59,520 bases of DNA from Paenibacillus solanacearum (GTDB lineage: Bacteria > Bacillota > Bacilli > Paenibacillales > NBRC-103111): NCBI RefSeq assembly GCF_910593845.1, contig NZ_CAJVAS010000039.1, positions 1-59,520 on the forward strand, written 5' to 3'. The notes beneath the pieces are model-generated. The model ran no database searches and was not told the origin of the DNA. It was given only the letters and a program-made list of their open reading frames with translations. The translations under genes were made by a program, and so were the position numbers. How positions within the stretch are numbered: the stretch's first letter is position 1; every line of letters begins with the position of its first letter. This document shows, piece after piece, positions 48,526 through 56,856 of the stretch.

Positions 48526-49068
48526 ATGACATGGAACGAACAACGAATCGTGCTGATTACGGGGATTATGGCCAGCGGCAAATCGACCGTCGCGCAGCGG
48601 CTGTCGGAACGATTGGCTTCGTCTGTCCATTTGAGAGGGGACGTGTTCCGCAAAATGATCGTGAACGATCGCCAGGAGGTGCATCCGGATGCAACGGAAG
48701 GGCAGCTGGAGCAGCTTCGCTTGCGCTACCGGCTAACGGCGCAAGCGGCAGACACCTATTACGACAACGGCTTTTCCGTTGTGATGCAGGACGTGGTGGT
48801 GGGGCCGCTGCTGCATGATTTCATCGCTTACGTTCGCAGCCGGCCGCTCTATGTCGTCGTCCTGTGCCCGAGAGCCGACGTGGTTGCGAAGCGGGAAGCT
48901 GCCCGCGCCAAAACCGGCTACGGCGTATGGACCGTAGCCGGACTGGACGATGTGCTGCGGAAGGAAACGCCGCAGCTTGGCCAGTGGCTCGACTCGTCCG
49001 GGCTCACGCCGGAGCAGACGGTCGATGAAATATGGCGGCGGGCGCCGCAGGAGGCGATCATCCGCTGA
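48526..49068 (+). CDS. P-loop kinase/phosphotransferase-like protein
   Basis: The 180-residue protein has Walker A GIMASGKST at residues 13-21, then a HLRGDVFRKMI segment whose Asp suits substrate activation, and a late LCPRADVVAKREAARAKTGYG lid-like helix with Arg/Lys. This fits the chloramphenicol-phosphotransferase/zeta-toxin-like branch of small-molecule kinases. The substrate is not known. The ATG at 48526 has AAGGAGGGA nearby. No antitoxin-like gene is adjacent, so a toxin role is not supported. Confidence 0.75.
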   Translation: MTWNEQRIVLITGIMASGKSTVAQRLSERLASSVHLRGDVFRKMIVNDRQEVHPDATEGQLEQLRLRYRLTAQAADTYYDNGFSVVMQDVVVGPLLHDFIAYVRSRPLYVVVLCPRADVVAKREAARAKTGYGVWTVAGLDDVLRKETPQLGQWLDSSGLTPEQTVDEIWRRAPQEAIIR

Positions 49069-49134
49069 TTCCGTCCGCGGAGCTGCGCAATCTGAATGGG
49101 AAGCTTCCGAATCCGATCTGAAGGCGAATTTGCG

Positions 49135-49686
49135 TCAAGAGGTCCAGAGGCGGCGGATGACCGGAGGATGCGGGAGCGGGTCGTCAAACGAGAGCTCGTA
49201 CACGTCCGGATTGGTCATCGCTGCCCATGCCGCGAAGCCGATCCGCTTGTCGTAATGTTGGAGCAGCAGCGAGATCAAATTGCCGTGCGAGACGATCGCG
49301 ATATGACGATGCCCGCAGCCGAGCGCATCTTCGACGACGTCTGCGGCGCGGCGCATGGCCGTGCGGCTGGACTCGCCTCCCTCGAAGCAGAGGTCAAGGT
49401 CATCGTACGTGGTGCGAAGCCGCTCGCGCCAGTCAGGGTACGGATGGGCAGAGAGCACCCTTTCCGCTAACCGCTCGTCGGTTGCAACGGGGAGACGCAG
49501 CCTCGCGGCTAACGGTTCAATCGTCCGGTAAGCCCTTGCGAAAGGACTGGAAACAATCGCATCGATCTGCTGATCGGCAAGGAACTCGGCCAATGCCTCC
49601 GCTTGTTTCACGCCAACTTCAGTTAACGGCGCATCGGAGGCTTGTCCTTCCGCCTTCGCATGGCGAATCACGTATATTTTTCTCAC
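49135..49686 (-). CDS. Histidine phosphatase family protein
   Basis: The 183-residue protein has the phosphohistidine motif IRHAKAEG (Arg8, His9), SSPFARAYRTIEPLA with a conserved Arg near 54, and VSHGN near 132 for the second His. This is the phosphoglycerate-mutase-like branch 1 fold. Substrate is unknown. The ATG follows GAGGTGCGGC. It is 16 bases after the Nudix gene on the same strand, so both may form a unit. Confidence 0.88.
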   Translation of the reverse strand: MRKIYVIRHAKAEGQASDAPLTEVGVKQAEALAEFLADQQIDAIVSSPFARAYRTIEPLAARLRLPVATDERLAERVLSAHPYPDWRERLRTTYDDLDLCFEGGESSRTAMRRAADVVEDALGCGHRHIAIVSHGNLISLLLQHYDKRIGFAAWAAMTNPDVYELSFDDPLPHPPVIRRLWTS

Positions 49687-49702
49687 AGCAGCCGCACCTC
49701 TC

Positions 49703-50149
49703 TTACAGTCCGATATTGTGCTTTAACCCTTGATAGCTTCCGGCTTGCGGGAAACCTTCTTGAACAAGTCTTCGGAATGTCGCCGAAAATCCATGCGCCT
49801 CCAACTGATCTACTGGAACCATCGCGACCGCGCGGATCGGATTCCGGTCGAATTCGTTGGAAGGCAGACGCAGCTCGCCGCCCACCTTTTCCAATAAAAA
49901 AGTAATATGCACAAGCGGCGGCACGGCATCCGGCTTATCGCAGACATACAGCAGCTTGCCTACGTTCACGGCAATGCCCGTTTCTTCCTCCATCTCCCGA
50001 ATGACGGCTTCTTCCAGTGTTTCTCCCGGCTCGACGCGCCCGCCGGGCAAGGACCATCCCCGTCCCCCGGCAACCTGCTGTTTCACCAGTAAAATATGAT
50101 CGTTCTCCACGACAACCCCGGTCACTCGAACCTGCAGAAGTCCGCTCAT
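49703..50149 (-). CDS. Nudix hydrolase
   Basis: The 148-residue protein has a full Nudix box at residues 37-59 (G37, E43, R51-E52, E55-E56, G58), the Mg-binding site for cleaving nucleoside diphosphate derivatives. The ATG at 50149 follows GGAGGG by six bases; an earlier in-frame start overlaps that site. It begins a probable three-gene minus-strand group with the phosphatase. The substrate is not predictable. Confidence 0.9.
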   Translation of the reverse strand: MSGLLQVRVTGVVVENDHILLVKQQVAGGRGWSLPGGRVEPGETLEEAVIREMEEETGIAVNVGKLLYVCDKPDAVPPLVHITFLLEKVGGELRLPSNEFDRNPIRAVAMVPVDQLEAHGFSATFRRLVQEGFPQAGSYQGLKHNIGL

Positions 50150-50215
50150 GTTCCACCCTCCCAACGATAATATTAAAGAGGATATATTATCACAGGTTAC
50201 CGTTTTATGGAATCA

Positions 50216-50950
50216 TTATTTTAGGCCAAAAAAGCCCGTCAACACGCGTCGCAGCTCATCCGGCTTGCTGAGCATCGGCAGGTGTCCTGCCTCCAGCGTC
50301 TCAACGCGTTCCGGCGCGAAGCGGGATATGATGCCGTCTTGTCGGGACAAGCTGAGCTCCCGGTCGTTCGTCAACTTAATATACAGCTTAGGCACGTTAG
50401 GAATGGGCGCTTCGGCTCGATCCGTGTAGAGATGGAGCGATTCAGGGGCGAAGCCGCGCACGACTTGCTCCGTCTGTTCCGCGGTCAAGTCGTTGCACAG
50501 CCCGCTGCGAATTGCCGCTTCCGGCGGCTGCGTGCCGAATGCGCGTAGAAGGACATGCATCAAGGCCCGTTTGGCCGGTGGCATGGTCGACAGAAAGGAG
50601 CCCCCGTCTGCCGGTACGGCGGCTCCAACAGCGGCGAAGCCCGCCAGCCTGTCTCGCATCGATGCAGCGATTTGCAGCGCGGGTATAGCGCCGATCGAAT
50701 GCGCGACGATGACGAACGGGCGCTCGTTCCAAGCTTCGATCTGAGCTTGAATATGGGTAGTGTAGTCATGGAGCGTCAGGTGGCGCCGTGAAGCTGCCGG
50801 ACCTTGCCGATGAGGGAAATCGGCAAGCAAGTAGGGATGCCCCAGCTGTCTGACGACCGGCTCCCATATGCGTCCGCTTAAGCCAGCGCCATGAATAAAG
50901 ACGAAGCCGATCGGCTTCGAGTGCATTGTTGCGGTAGCGGTATCGTTCAT
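50216..50950 (-). CDS. Alpha/beta hydrolase
   Basis: The 244-residue protein shows FIHGAGLSGRIW for the oxyanion region, nucleophile Ser85 in VAHSIGA (AHSIG in place of the usual GxSxG), and a late GHLPML with the catalytic His. Signal peptide is absent. Enzyme type (esterase, haloperoxidase, other) is open. The ATG follows AAGGAGACATCGAT. It lies before the Nudix gene on the same strand. Confidence 0.82.
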   Translation of the reverse strand: MNDTATATMHSKPIGFVFIHGAGLSGRIWEPVVRQLGHPYLLADFPHRQGPAASRRHLTLHDYTTHIQAQIEAWNERPFVIVAHSIGAIPALQIAASMRDRLAGFAAVGAAVPADGGSFLSTMPPAKRALMHVLLRAFGTQPPEAAIRSGLCNDLTAEQTEQVVRGFAPESLHLYTDRAEAPIPNVPKLYIKLTNDRELSLSRQDGIISRFAPERVETLEAGHLPMLSKPDELRRVLTGFFGLK

Positions 50951-51078
50951 ATCGATGTCTCCTTGAATCTAAGATACCTGTATCATAAAACAAGTTCCCT
51001 GCCAGATTCGGTCAGGGAACTCCAGTTTCATGCTTAGGAACACGGTTATCCTTCTTTCCGTATGCGATAAGCATTATA

Positions 51079-52098
51079 TTATGGCTTCGCAGGGATGCTG
51101 CGCTTTCCGCTCCCGTTCGCTTTGCGAAAGCCTTGGTAAGCGTCAATCAAAGCGAATATAACGAATAGGAAGACGGCAAGCCCGTAAATTCCGTTTTTGG
51201 AAACGTCACTCATGTCGAATAAATCCGTCATATACGCGACAAAGGAGGGATTGAACAGCCGCTCATCGCTGATGACGATGACAAAAATAACGGAGGACAC
51301 GAGATGCATGGCCGCGTTGAGCAAGGCCACCCTGCGGGTCCACTGCGCGGCAGTCCATTTATAAATGGCTGTCGCCGCCTCCAGCGCGATGACGAGGACG
51401 ATCAGCGGCCAGTAAGACAGCAGCACCTCTTGATTGAAGGTCGGCGTGACGAACACAAGGCCTTCCGGTCCTTTCTCATATACGCCCACCAGATGAACCG
51501 CGTTAAAGTAAACGGTTGCCCAGATGGCGGTCCATAATAAGCTGCCGAACACGTCCCCTTTGGAGATCGCTTTTTCTATAGGGATAAACGCGATGTTGTG
51601 CAAGTCATCGGGCTTCCAAGGCTGAAAGCAGGAGGAGGCAGCACCTGTTTTCCGATTGGGGGTGCGTTCCAGGATCGCGAATACGATCGTTACCCAGAAG
51701 AACAGTTGAATTGCGGCACTCAGTATCTTCCAAATGCCGTACCCGATTGTGTCGAGAATGACGTTAAGCACCGCTTCGCTGCCGTCGTAGGCGACTACGC
51801 GTTCCGCAATAACAGAGATGATGGAAATCCCGGCAGCGATAGGCAGTATCATTTTTAGCAGTTGAAGGTACAGGTCATAAAATCGCGGCCCGATCAAATG
51901 CATCGGCCGATCCAGGTAACCGTTCGCCAGGTTTGCGGGGCTGCCCAGCTTCGAGAGTGCGGCTTTGACGTCCTGCTCGGAATATTCGTCCGGCAGCATG
52001 TCTTCGATCGTCGAGCGCAGCTCCAGCGCAATGTCGTCGCGATTTCGCTCTGGGAGCCTGCGCGTCACTTCTTGAATATACAAGTCAATCAGCGTCAT
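51079..52098 (-). CDS. HAAS-domain membrane protein
   Basis: Residues 1-65 (MTLIDLYIQEVTRRLPERNRDD and LGSPANLANGYL) form a HAAS-type helical signalling domain, usually found with PadR regulators. Six to seven hydrophobic helices follow, from about 80 to 330. The start at 52098 has AAGGAG nine bases upstream; the ATG at 52107 touches that site. The gene overlaps the end of the PadR gene by 14 bases, so the two are coupled. It may sense or respond to membrane state; activity unknown. Confidence 0.8.
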   Translation of the reverse strand: MTLIDLYIQEVTRRLPERNRDDIALELRSTIEDMLPDEYSEQDVKAALSKLGSPANLANGYLDRPMHLIGPRFYDLYLQLLKMILPIAAGISIISVIAERVVAYDGSEAVLNVILDTIGYGIWKILSAAIQLFFWVTIVFAILERTPNRKTGAASSCFQPWKPDDLHNIAFIPIEKAISKGDVFGSLLWTAIWATVYFNAVHLVGVYEKGPEGLVFVTPTFNQEVLLSYWPLIVLVIALEAATAIYKWTAAQWTRRVALLNAAMHLVSSVIFVIVISDERLFNPSFVAYMTDLFDMSDVSKNGIYGLAVFLFVIFALIDAYQGFRKANGSGKRSIPAKP

Positions 52099-52432
52099 GA
52101 GGGTCATCTCCTTTTAATAAAATGTTCAATTCCCGCGTCGTCTCTTCCCATTCGTTCATTAGCTGCTCATAAATCTCCGTACCGAATGCGCTTAGTTCAT
52201 AATAGCGGCGCGGCCTGTTTTCCGACGTATCCCAGCTGCTCGTCACCAGCTCTTGCTTCTCCAGACGGCGGAGCAGAGGGTACAGCGTGCTCTGGTCAAT
52301 CGCGATCCCGCGCGCTTCCAAAATTTGAACAAGCGAGTATCCGTACTTGGGCGTACGCAGCTGGCTTAATACCGCTAAGGTCAGCGTGCCTCTGCGCAAC
52401 TCCGTCGTCAGTGAACTCAGTAAACTGCTCAT
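52085..52432 (-). CDS. PadR-family transcriptional regulator
   Basis: The 115-residue protein is a short PadR winged helix: LRRGTLTLAVLSQLRTPKYGYSLVQIL, then IDQSTLYPLLRRLEKQELV and the wing with RPRRYYELSAFG, and a C-terminal dimer helix. PadR proteins repress their own operon. The ATG follows GAGGTGGAAGG. Its stop lies within the HAAS gene start. A palindrome repeat upstream is the likely operator. Confidence 0.92.
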   Translation of the reverse strand: MSSLLSSLTTELRRGTLTLAVLSQLRTPKYGYSLVQILEARGIAIDQSTLYPLLRRLEKQELVTSSWDTSENRPRRYYELSAFGTEIYEQLMNEWEETTRELNILLKGDDPHDAD

Positions 52433-52455
52433 CCTTCCACCTCGTGTGCATCATA

Positions 52456-52507
52456 CTGTGCGTCATACACTATATATTTTATACTGTGTATCATACACTA
52501 TAGTGAA
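52456..52507 (-). promoter_or_regulatory. PadR operator and promoter
   Basis: A direct repeat CTGTGNNTCATACACTATA occurs at 52456-52474 and 52484-52502, 28 bases apart. The second holds a perfect palindrome GTGTATCATACAC at 52486-52498. On the minus strand TTCACT (52502-52507) and TATAAA (52478-52483) form a promoter with an 18-base spacer, and the palindrome sits inside the spacer. This is well placed for self-repression by PadR. Confidence 0.65.
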
Positions 52508-52672
52508 AAATATAGCAATAGTCATTGAAAAGTATGGATGATTTTGGGCTGAACGATAGCAACGGTGCTCCGTTCTCCAGCCTAGCTGTAGATCGTGCGG
52601 TACAAGCCAAAACGTATGAGAAGTTCTCATTCAGTTGTCACAAACCGCGTTGGATCCAAGAGGGGCGGCAAT

Positions 52673-52712
52673 AAAAAAAGATCAACCCGCTATTGTGCAC
52701 TCGGATTGATCT
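52673..52712 (-). terminator. Terminator after the HAD nucleotidase gene
   Basis: AGATCAACCC at 52679-52688 pairs with GGATTGATCT at 52703-52712 (one mismatch). The A run at 52673-52679 gives a U tail for the minus strand. The rest of the stretch from 52508 to 52790 holds no gene. Confidence 0.75.
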
Positions 52713-52790
52713 ATTGACTTTTTTTCTAAGCGATCTTTCGCCGCGTTCCTGCAAGTGGGAATACCGATCGAATGGGGAAAAAGGTGTGCG

Positions 52791-53348
52791 CTATTGGATG
52801 GACTCCAGATGATCGACATGCTGCTTTACTTGCGGCCAGTTCGAAGCGCGATAGACCCGATCATTCGTAACGTGCACATTATAAGGCTGTTCGTATAAAA
52901 TAACGGGTCGGTTGACAAGAGCAAACTGCTCTGCATAGTGCGGGGCGTCGTCGATCAGAACGTCGACCTTGGAATCGATGCATTGCCCAAGCTTGTCTTC
53001 GGTAAAGGCAATGCTGTGATAATGGATGTTGTGCGCCTCCAGCCACTTCACGGTTACATCCCGAAAGAGCGTCGGACGCGCAGTAATAATCGAGATGCGA
53101 TGCCGAGCGGACAGCTCCCGCACAATAGAGGAAGCCATCGGCAGCGGCGGCGAATTCCAGTGGATCTCATGTCCGTATTCGCGATAAACCGCATCCCGCT
53201 TCGCGTCATCCCACCCGTACAGCCGATAAATGTAGAAATCGGTGACGTCGCCGGGAGTCAGCGATAATCCGGATACGCGGTTATAATAGTGCAGATGGGC
53301 CGATGTGGCGTCCAATACGGTGTTGTCTAAATCGATTCCAATATGCAA
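52791..53348 (-). CDS. HAD-superfamily 5'(3')-deoxyribonucleotidase-like protein
   Basis: The 185-residue protein starts HIGIDLDNTVLDAT, the HAD motif I with two Asp, has SIITARP (motif II) near 94 and DVLIDDAPHY (motif IV) near 128. This matches the NT5C/YqfW branch that dephosphorylates nucleotides. The ATG lies after GGAGCCGGCC. It is a single gene between terminator and DUF4256 gene. Confidence 0.82.
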   Translation of the reverse strand: MHIGIDLDNTVLDATSAHLHYYNRVSGLSLTPGDVTDFYIYRLYGWDDAKRDAVYREYGHEIHWNSPPLPMASSIVRELSARHRISIITARPTLFRDVTVKWLEAHNIHYHSIAFTEDKLGQCIDSKVDVLIDDAPHYAEQFALVNRPVILYEQPYNVHVTNDRVYRASNWPQVKQHVDHLESIQ

Positions 53349-53414
53349 TGGCGGCCGGCTCCTTGCTATGAATTTATGCGTTTCACAAGCGGGATAGGGA
53401 TACTCTGTTCAGAT

Positions 53415-53984
53415 TTAAACGCTTAGTGCGCCGCGGAACCCTCTAGCAGCATAGTAGGATTCAGCTCCATTGTGGTATACGAAGACCGTGTCGTAGCGCC
53501 GATCGCAAAAGAGGGCTCCGCCGAGTTTTCTAACACTAGCGGGTGTTTTCACCCAGCTCGAAGTTTTCAAATCGAAAGATCCAAGATTTTGCAGCGCCCG
53601 GTATTGTTCTTCTGTTAAAAGCTCAATGCCCATAGCCGCTGCCATTTCCATCGCACTGTTTTGTGGTTTATGTTCTTTTCTTGACTCCAGCGCCTCATGA
53701 TCGTAACAAACACTTCTGCGCCCTTTTGGACTTTCCGCTGAACAATCATAAAAAATGTATTCACCCGTCTTGCTCTCATAAGCCACAACATCCGGCTCGC
53801 CGCCGGTTTGCTCCATTTCATGGAGTGACCACAGTTTTTCGGCATGAGCTTCAAGCTTCGTTTGTACGTTTGCCCAATCAAGACCTTCATGGCGATTCAT
53901 GTTTTTCTCAAAACGGGCTCTCAAGGCTTGGAGCAGTCCTTCACATTGTTCCGGCAATAGCTCCTTCTTATCGGTGGTTGTCAT
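53415..53984 (-). CDS. DUF4256 family protein
   Basis: The 189-residue protein has LWSLHEMEQTGGEPDVVAYE, YIFYDCSAESPKGRRSVCYD and SWVKTPASVRKLGGALFCDRRYDTVFVYHNGAESYYAARGFRG segments typical of DUF4256. There is no known activity. ATG 53984 is chosen for GAAGGGAG upstream. Base composition here and in the next gene is more AT-rich than the neighbours. Confidence 0.8.
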   Translation of the reverse strand: MTTTDKKELLPEQCEGLLQALRARFEKNMNRHEGLDWANVQTKLEAHAEKLWSLHEMEQTGGEPDVVAYESKTGEYIFYDCSAESPKGRRSVCYDHEALESRKEHKPQNSAMEMAAAMGIELLTEEQYRALQNLGSFDLKTSSWVKTPASVRKLGGALFCDRRYDTVFVYHNGAESYYAARGFRGALSV

Positions 53985-54195
53985 GTTCTTTTCTCCCTTC
54001 AACTTGCTATATTTAGTAAACATATTCGCATTCTCATTTCAATGCTTTACTGACAAGCATTTTACTGAACCCTCACCCATTATATCCCTTTTCTTTCATA
54101 TGTCACTGAATTCGAATTAGAAAGGATGATTATTAGGTCAAGCCGCTTGATCTGAAAAAACGAAAATAATCCGCCCGGGTTGACGGCCGATTGAT

Positions 54196-54765
54196 TCATA
54201 ATGTACTAAGCCGCAGTTCATAAAAATACTGCACAACGGGATGCTTTAACTTCATCTTCTCGGCCATGTTTAGAATTCGCTTTTTTCCAACCCGTCTGTC
54301 CATCAAAGCTAGAATATTCATTAAGATATTATCGCATTCCATGCTATCTTCGATAGAGCTGGATAGAAACTTGGTCGCTACAGCATTAAAGTCAGATTTG
54401 CTTAATGAAGCCTGTGCTGTCAAAAGCTCCTTTGCATATTCGGACATTTTTCGATTCCTTGCAATGACCTTTAGCCGATCTTCCGGAACATTTCCTTTGG
54501 TATCTTTTCTGGCTGCTTCCATTTCTTCTATGCTGATGGGGATTTGAATACCCGAATCATTCTTAATTTCCAACTCCGTCTGATACCATTTGATTAATGT
54601 GGTTCTATCGCTCATATGGAGTATGTTCTTTTTATCCACCGAAATATAACAAAGCCCCGCTTTATCGGGCAAATAACGGTAACCTGTTGCACGGTATTCA
54701 ACCCTTCCCTGTAACCCTGGACTAAGAAAGCTCTCCAGCTGTTGTTTTAATTTACTCCAAGACAT
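54196..54765 (-). CDS. SF0329-like family protein
   Basis: The 189-residue protein begins MSWSKLKQQLESFLSPGLQGRVEY and has YISVDKKNILHMSD, as in the small SF0329-type family of Firmicutes; this memory-based match is moderate. The rest is helical and charged with RKDTKGNVPEDRLKVIARNRKM. The ATG follows TAGGAGGATCC. No function is known. It is more AT-rich than surrounding genes. Confidence 0.6.
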   Translation of the reverse strand: MSWSKLKQQLESFLSPGLQGRVEYRATGYRYLPDKAGLCYISVDKKNILHMSDRTTLIKWYQTELEIKNDSGIQIPISIEEMEAARKDTKGNVPEDRLKVIARNRKMSEYAKELLTAQASLSKSDFNAVATKFLSSSIEDSMECDNILMNILALMDRRVGKKRILNMAEKMKLKHPVVQYFYELRLSTL

Positions 54766-55075
54766 GGATCCTCCTATGTTTTAAAAGCCTGACTACCATT
54801 TGTTTTGGCTGTCAGGCTCTATCTTTTCTCAACCGTATCTTGATTGATTATATTTCATTTCCATTAACAAACGTTATCAAAGTGAGACCTAAAAATCAAT
54901 TCCGTTTGACGGACATAGTTTTGAAAGACGTGAAATGCTGCGTTATAAGGAGAATTCAATCAGCGTAAATGACCCATGAAAAAAAGCCTTCCGAATCACA
55001 GGAAGAAATCCTGAAGATGGTTGGTTCTACGTGGGTAATGATTGCATTCTAATATAGGACATACGTTTGCAGGTA
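54766..55075. other. Spacer upstream of the SF0329-like gene
   Basis: No gene is supported. AGCCTGAC at 54786-54793 and GTCAGGCT at 54811-54818 form a hairpin close to the SF0329-like start. The stretch is AT-richer than the flanking rRNA methyltransferase gene. Confidence 0.4.
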
Positions 55076-55113
55076 AAAAAGAAGCGGGAATATACCTGGA
55101 ATATACCCGCTCC
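55076..55113 (-). terminator. Terminator after the rRNA methyltransferase gene
   Basis: On the minus strand GCGGGTATATT pairs with TATATTCCCGC, followed by CTTCTTTTTT. It lies about 30 bases after the stop. Confidence 0.78.
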
Positions 55114-55141
55114 TTACTGTATAAGCCAACATCCTCAGCTA

Positions 55142-56695
55142 TTAGTCTTTCCTGACCAACAGTGAGCAGCACTCCACATGCGACGTGTGCGGGAACATGT
55201 CGACCGGCTGAATCCACTCCAGCCGGTAGCCGTGCCCGAACAATACTTGGCAGTCTTTCGCCAAGGTGGACGGGTTGCACGACACGTAGACGAGTCGTGC
55301 CGGCTTCGCCTGCGCGAGCGCGTCGAGCAGCGGCCGCTCGCAGCCGGTGCGCGGCGGGTCGACCACGACGACGTCGGGGCGGACGCCGCGCTGCACCCAT
55401 TCGGGCAGCAGCCGTTCGGCGCGCCCGGCGTAGAACTGCGCGTTCGCGGCTCCACTTGCGCGTGCATTATCCCGGGCATCTTCGATCGCCTCGGGAACGG
55501 CTTCGATGCCCCGCACCTCGCGGGCGTGCGGGGCGAGCCACAGCCCGATCGTGCCGGTGCCGCAATAGGCGTCGACGACGAGTTCGTCGCCGGTGAGCGC
55601 GGCGGCTTCCTTGACGGCGTCATACAGCTTCACCGTCTGCGACGGGTTGAGCTGGAAGAAGGCGCGCGGCGACAGCGAGAAGCGGACGCTGCCGAGCGTC
55701 TCGTCGAGCCGCTCCTTGCCCCACAGCACGGCCGTTTGATCGCCGAAGACGAGCGGCGCCGCGCTGGGATTGACGTTATGCGCGATCGTCGTCACCTGCG
55801 GCAGCGTTTCCCGGATGCGCCGCACAAGCAATTCCTGGTGCGGGAGGTGATCCGCTGCGGTGATGAAGGTCAGCTGCACCTCGCCGCTCTCCGTGCCGGC
55901 GCGAGCTACGACGGTACGAACGGCGCCCTTGCGGGTACGTTCGTGATAGATCGGGATGTGCAGCTCGTGGAGCAGCGTCTTCACCTGCTCCACGACCGTG
56001 TTGATGGCCGGATGCTGCACCGGGCAGCCGCTAATGTCGACCAGCTTATGCGTGCCTGGCGAGTACAGGCCGGTCAGCACATGTCCGTCGACGTTGCCGA
56101 CCTGAAGCTGCGCTTTGTTGCGATAGCCCCATGGATCGTCCATGCCCGCGATCGGGCGCAGCGGCAGTGCTTCGGGAGCGGTGTCGGTATAGCGGTGGAA
56201 CGCTTCCCGGATCAGCTCTTCCTTCGCGCGCAGCTGCGCGGGATACGCGAGATGCTGCAGCTGGCAGCCGCCGCAGCGGTCGTACACCGGACAGGGCGGG
56301 GCCATACGATCCGGCGACCGCTTCTCGATCTCCGTCAGCTCCGCCTGCAGGAACGTCGGTTCCGCCTTCGTCACCGTCGCTTTGACGACTTCGCCCGGCA
56401 GCGCGCCGTCAATGAACGCCGCTTTGCGCTTGTAGTAGCCGACGCCCTCCCCGTTGATGCCGATGCGCTTGATCGTGACGACAATGCGGTCGCCGATGCC
56501 GACGGACGCAGCATCCGGCGAGGCGGACTGCCTTGGGGCGGACGCGGACGGTCTCCGAGCGGCGCCGGGCTTGTCCCGCCCGGGAGAAGAAGAATGCTTG
56601 CTGCCGGCAGCTCCCAGCTGCGCGGCGGTAGAGGAAGCGGACCGCGACTTCGTCGGGTTCCGTCGGGAGGTTGAATCGGAATTCAAAGGTGCCAT
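55142..56695 (-). CDS. rlmCD: 23S rRNA (uracil-C5)-methyltransferase, RlmCD type
   Basis: This TrmA-family enzyme methylates uracil C5 in 23S rRNA; the B. subtilis homologue RlmCD modifies U747 and U1939. Residues 66-125 are a TRAM RNA-binding domain (IVVTIKRIGINGEGVGYY). Cys135, Cys141 and Cys144 (CPVYDRCGGCQLQH) with a later GCPV Cys bind a [4Fe-4S] cluster. DAYCGTGTIGL is the SAM loop, and SCNPSTLAKD carries the nucleophile Cys. The first 65 residues are a Ser/Ala/Arg/Pro-rich, basic tail without fold, longer than usual. ATG 56695 lies 11 bases after GGAG. Length is 517. Confidence 0.92.
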   Translation of the reverse strand: MAPLNSDSTSRRNPTKSRSASSTAAQLGAAGSKHSSSPGRDKPGAARRPSASAPRQSASPDAASVGIGDRIVVTIKRIGINGEGVGYYKRKAAFIDGALPGEVVKATVTKAEPTFLQAELTEIEKRSPDRMAPPCPVYDRCGGCQLQHLAYPAQLRAKEELIREAFHRYTDTAPEALPLRPIAGMDDPWGYRNKAQLQVGNVDGHVLTGLYSPGTHKLVDISGCPVQHPAINTVVEQVKTLLHELHIPIYHERTRKGAVRTVVARAGTESGEVQLTFITAADHLPHQELLVRRIRETLPQVTTIAHNVNPSAAPLVFGDQTAVLWGKERLDETLGSVRFSLSPRAFFQLNPSQTVKLYDAVKEAAALTGDELVVDAYCGTGTIGLWLAPHAREVRGIEAVPEAIEDARDNARASGAANAQFYAGRAERLLPEWVQRGVRPDVVVVDPPRTGCERPLLDALAQAKPARLVYVSCNPSTLAKDCQVLFGHGYRLEWIQPVDMFPHTSHVECCSLLVRKD

Positions 56696-56856
56696 AGCGT
56701 GAATCGCTCCGTTTCTTGTAATCGATGTGCTACTACTATACCACGGAGGCTGTCTGGGGAGAAACCGCCCGCCTTTGATCCAGTGCATTGCGTGGAAACG
56801 AATGGTATACTGGAGCAAGGTTTGGAATAAAAAGCATTGCAAAGGAGCGGGAAAGT

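Noticed and set aside
48526..49068. Zeta-toxin identity for the P-loop protein
   Set aside because: The fold branch is similar, but there is no epsilon-like antitoxin beside it and no toxin-specific motif could be confirmed.
55178..56674. 498-codon plus-strand frame opposite the rRNA methyltransferase
   Set aside because: The minus-strand gene has all TrmA-family motifs; the antisense product is Arg-rich and lacks any recognised motif.
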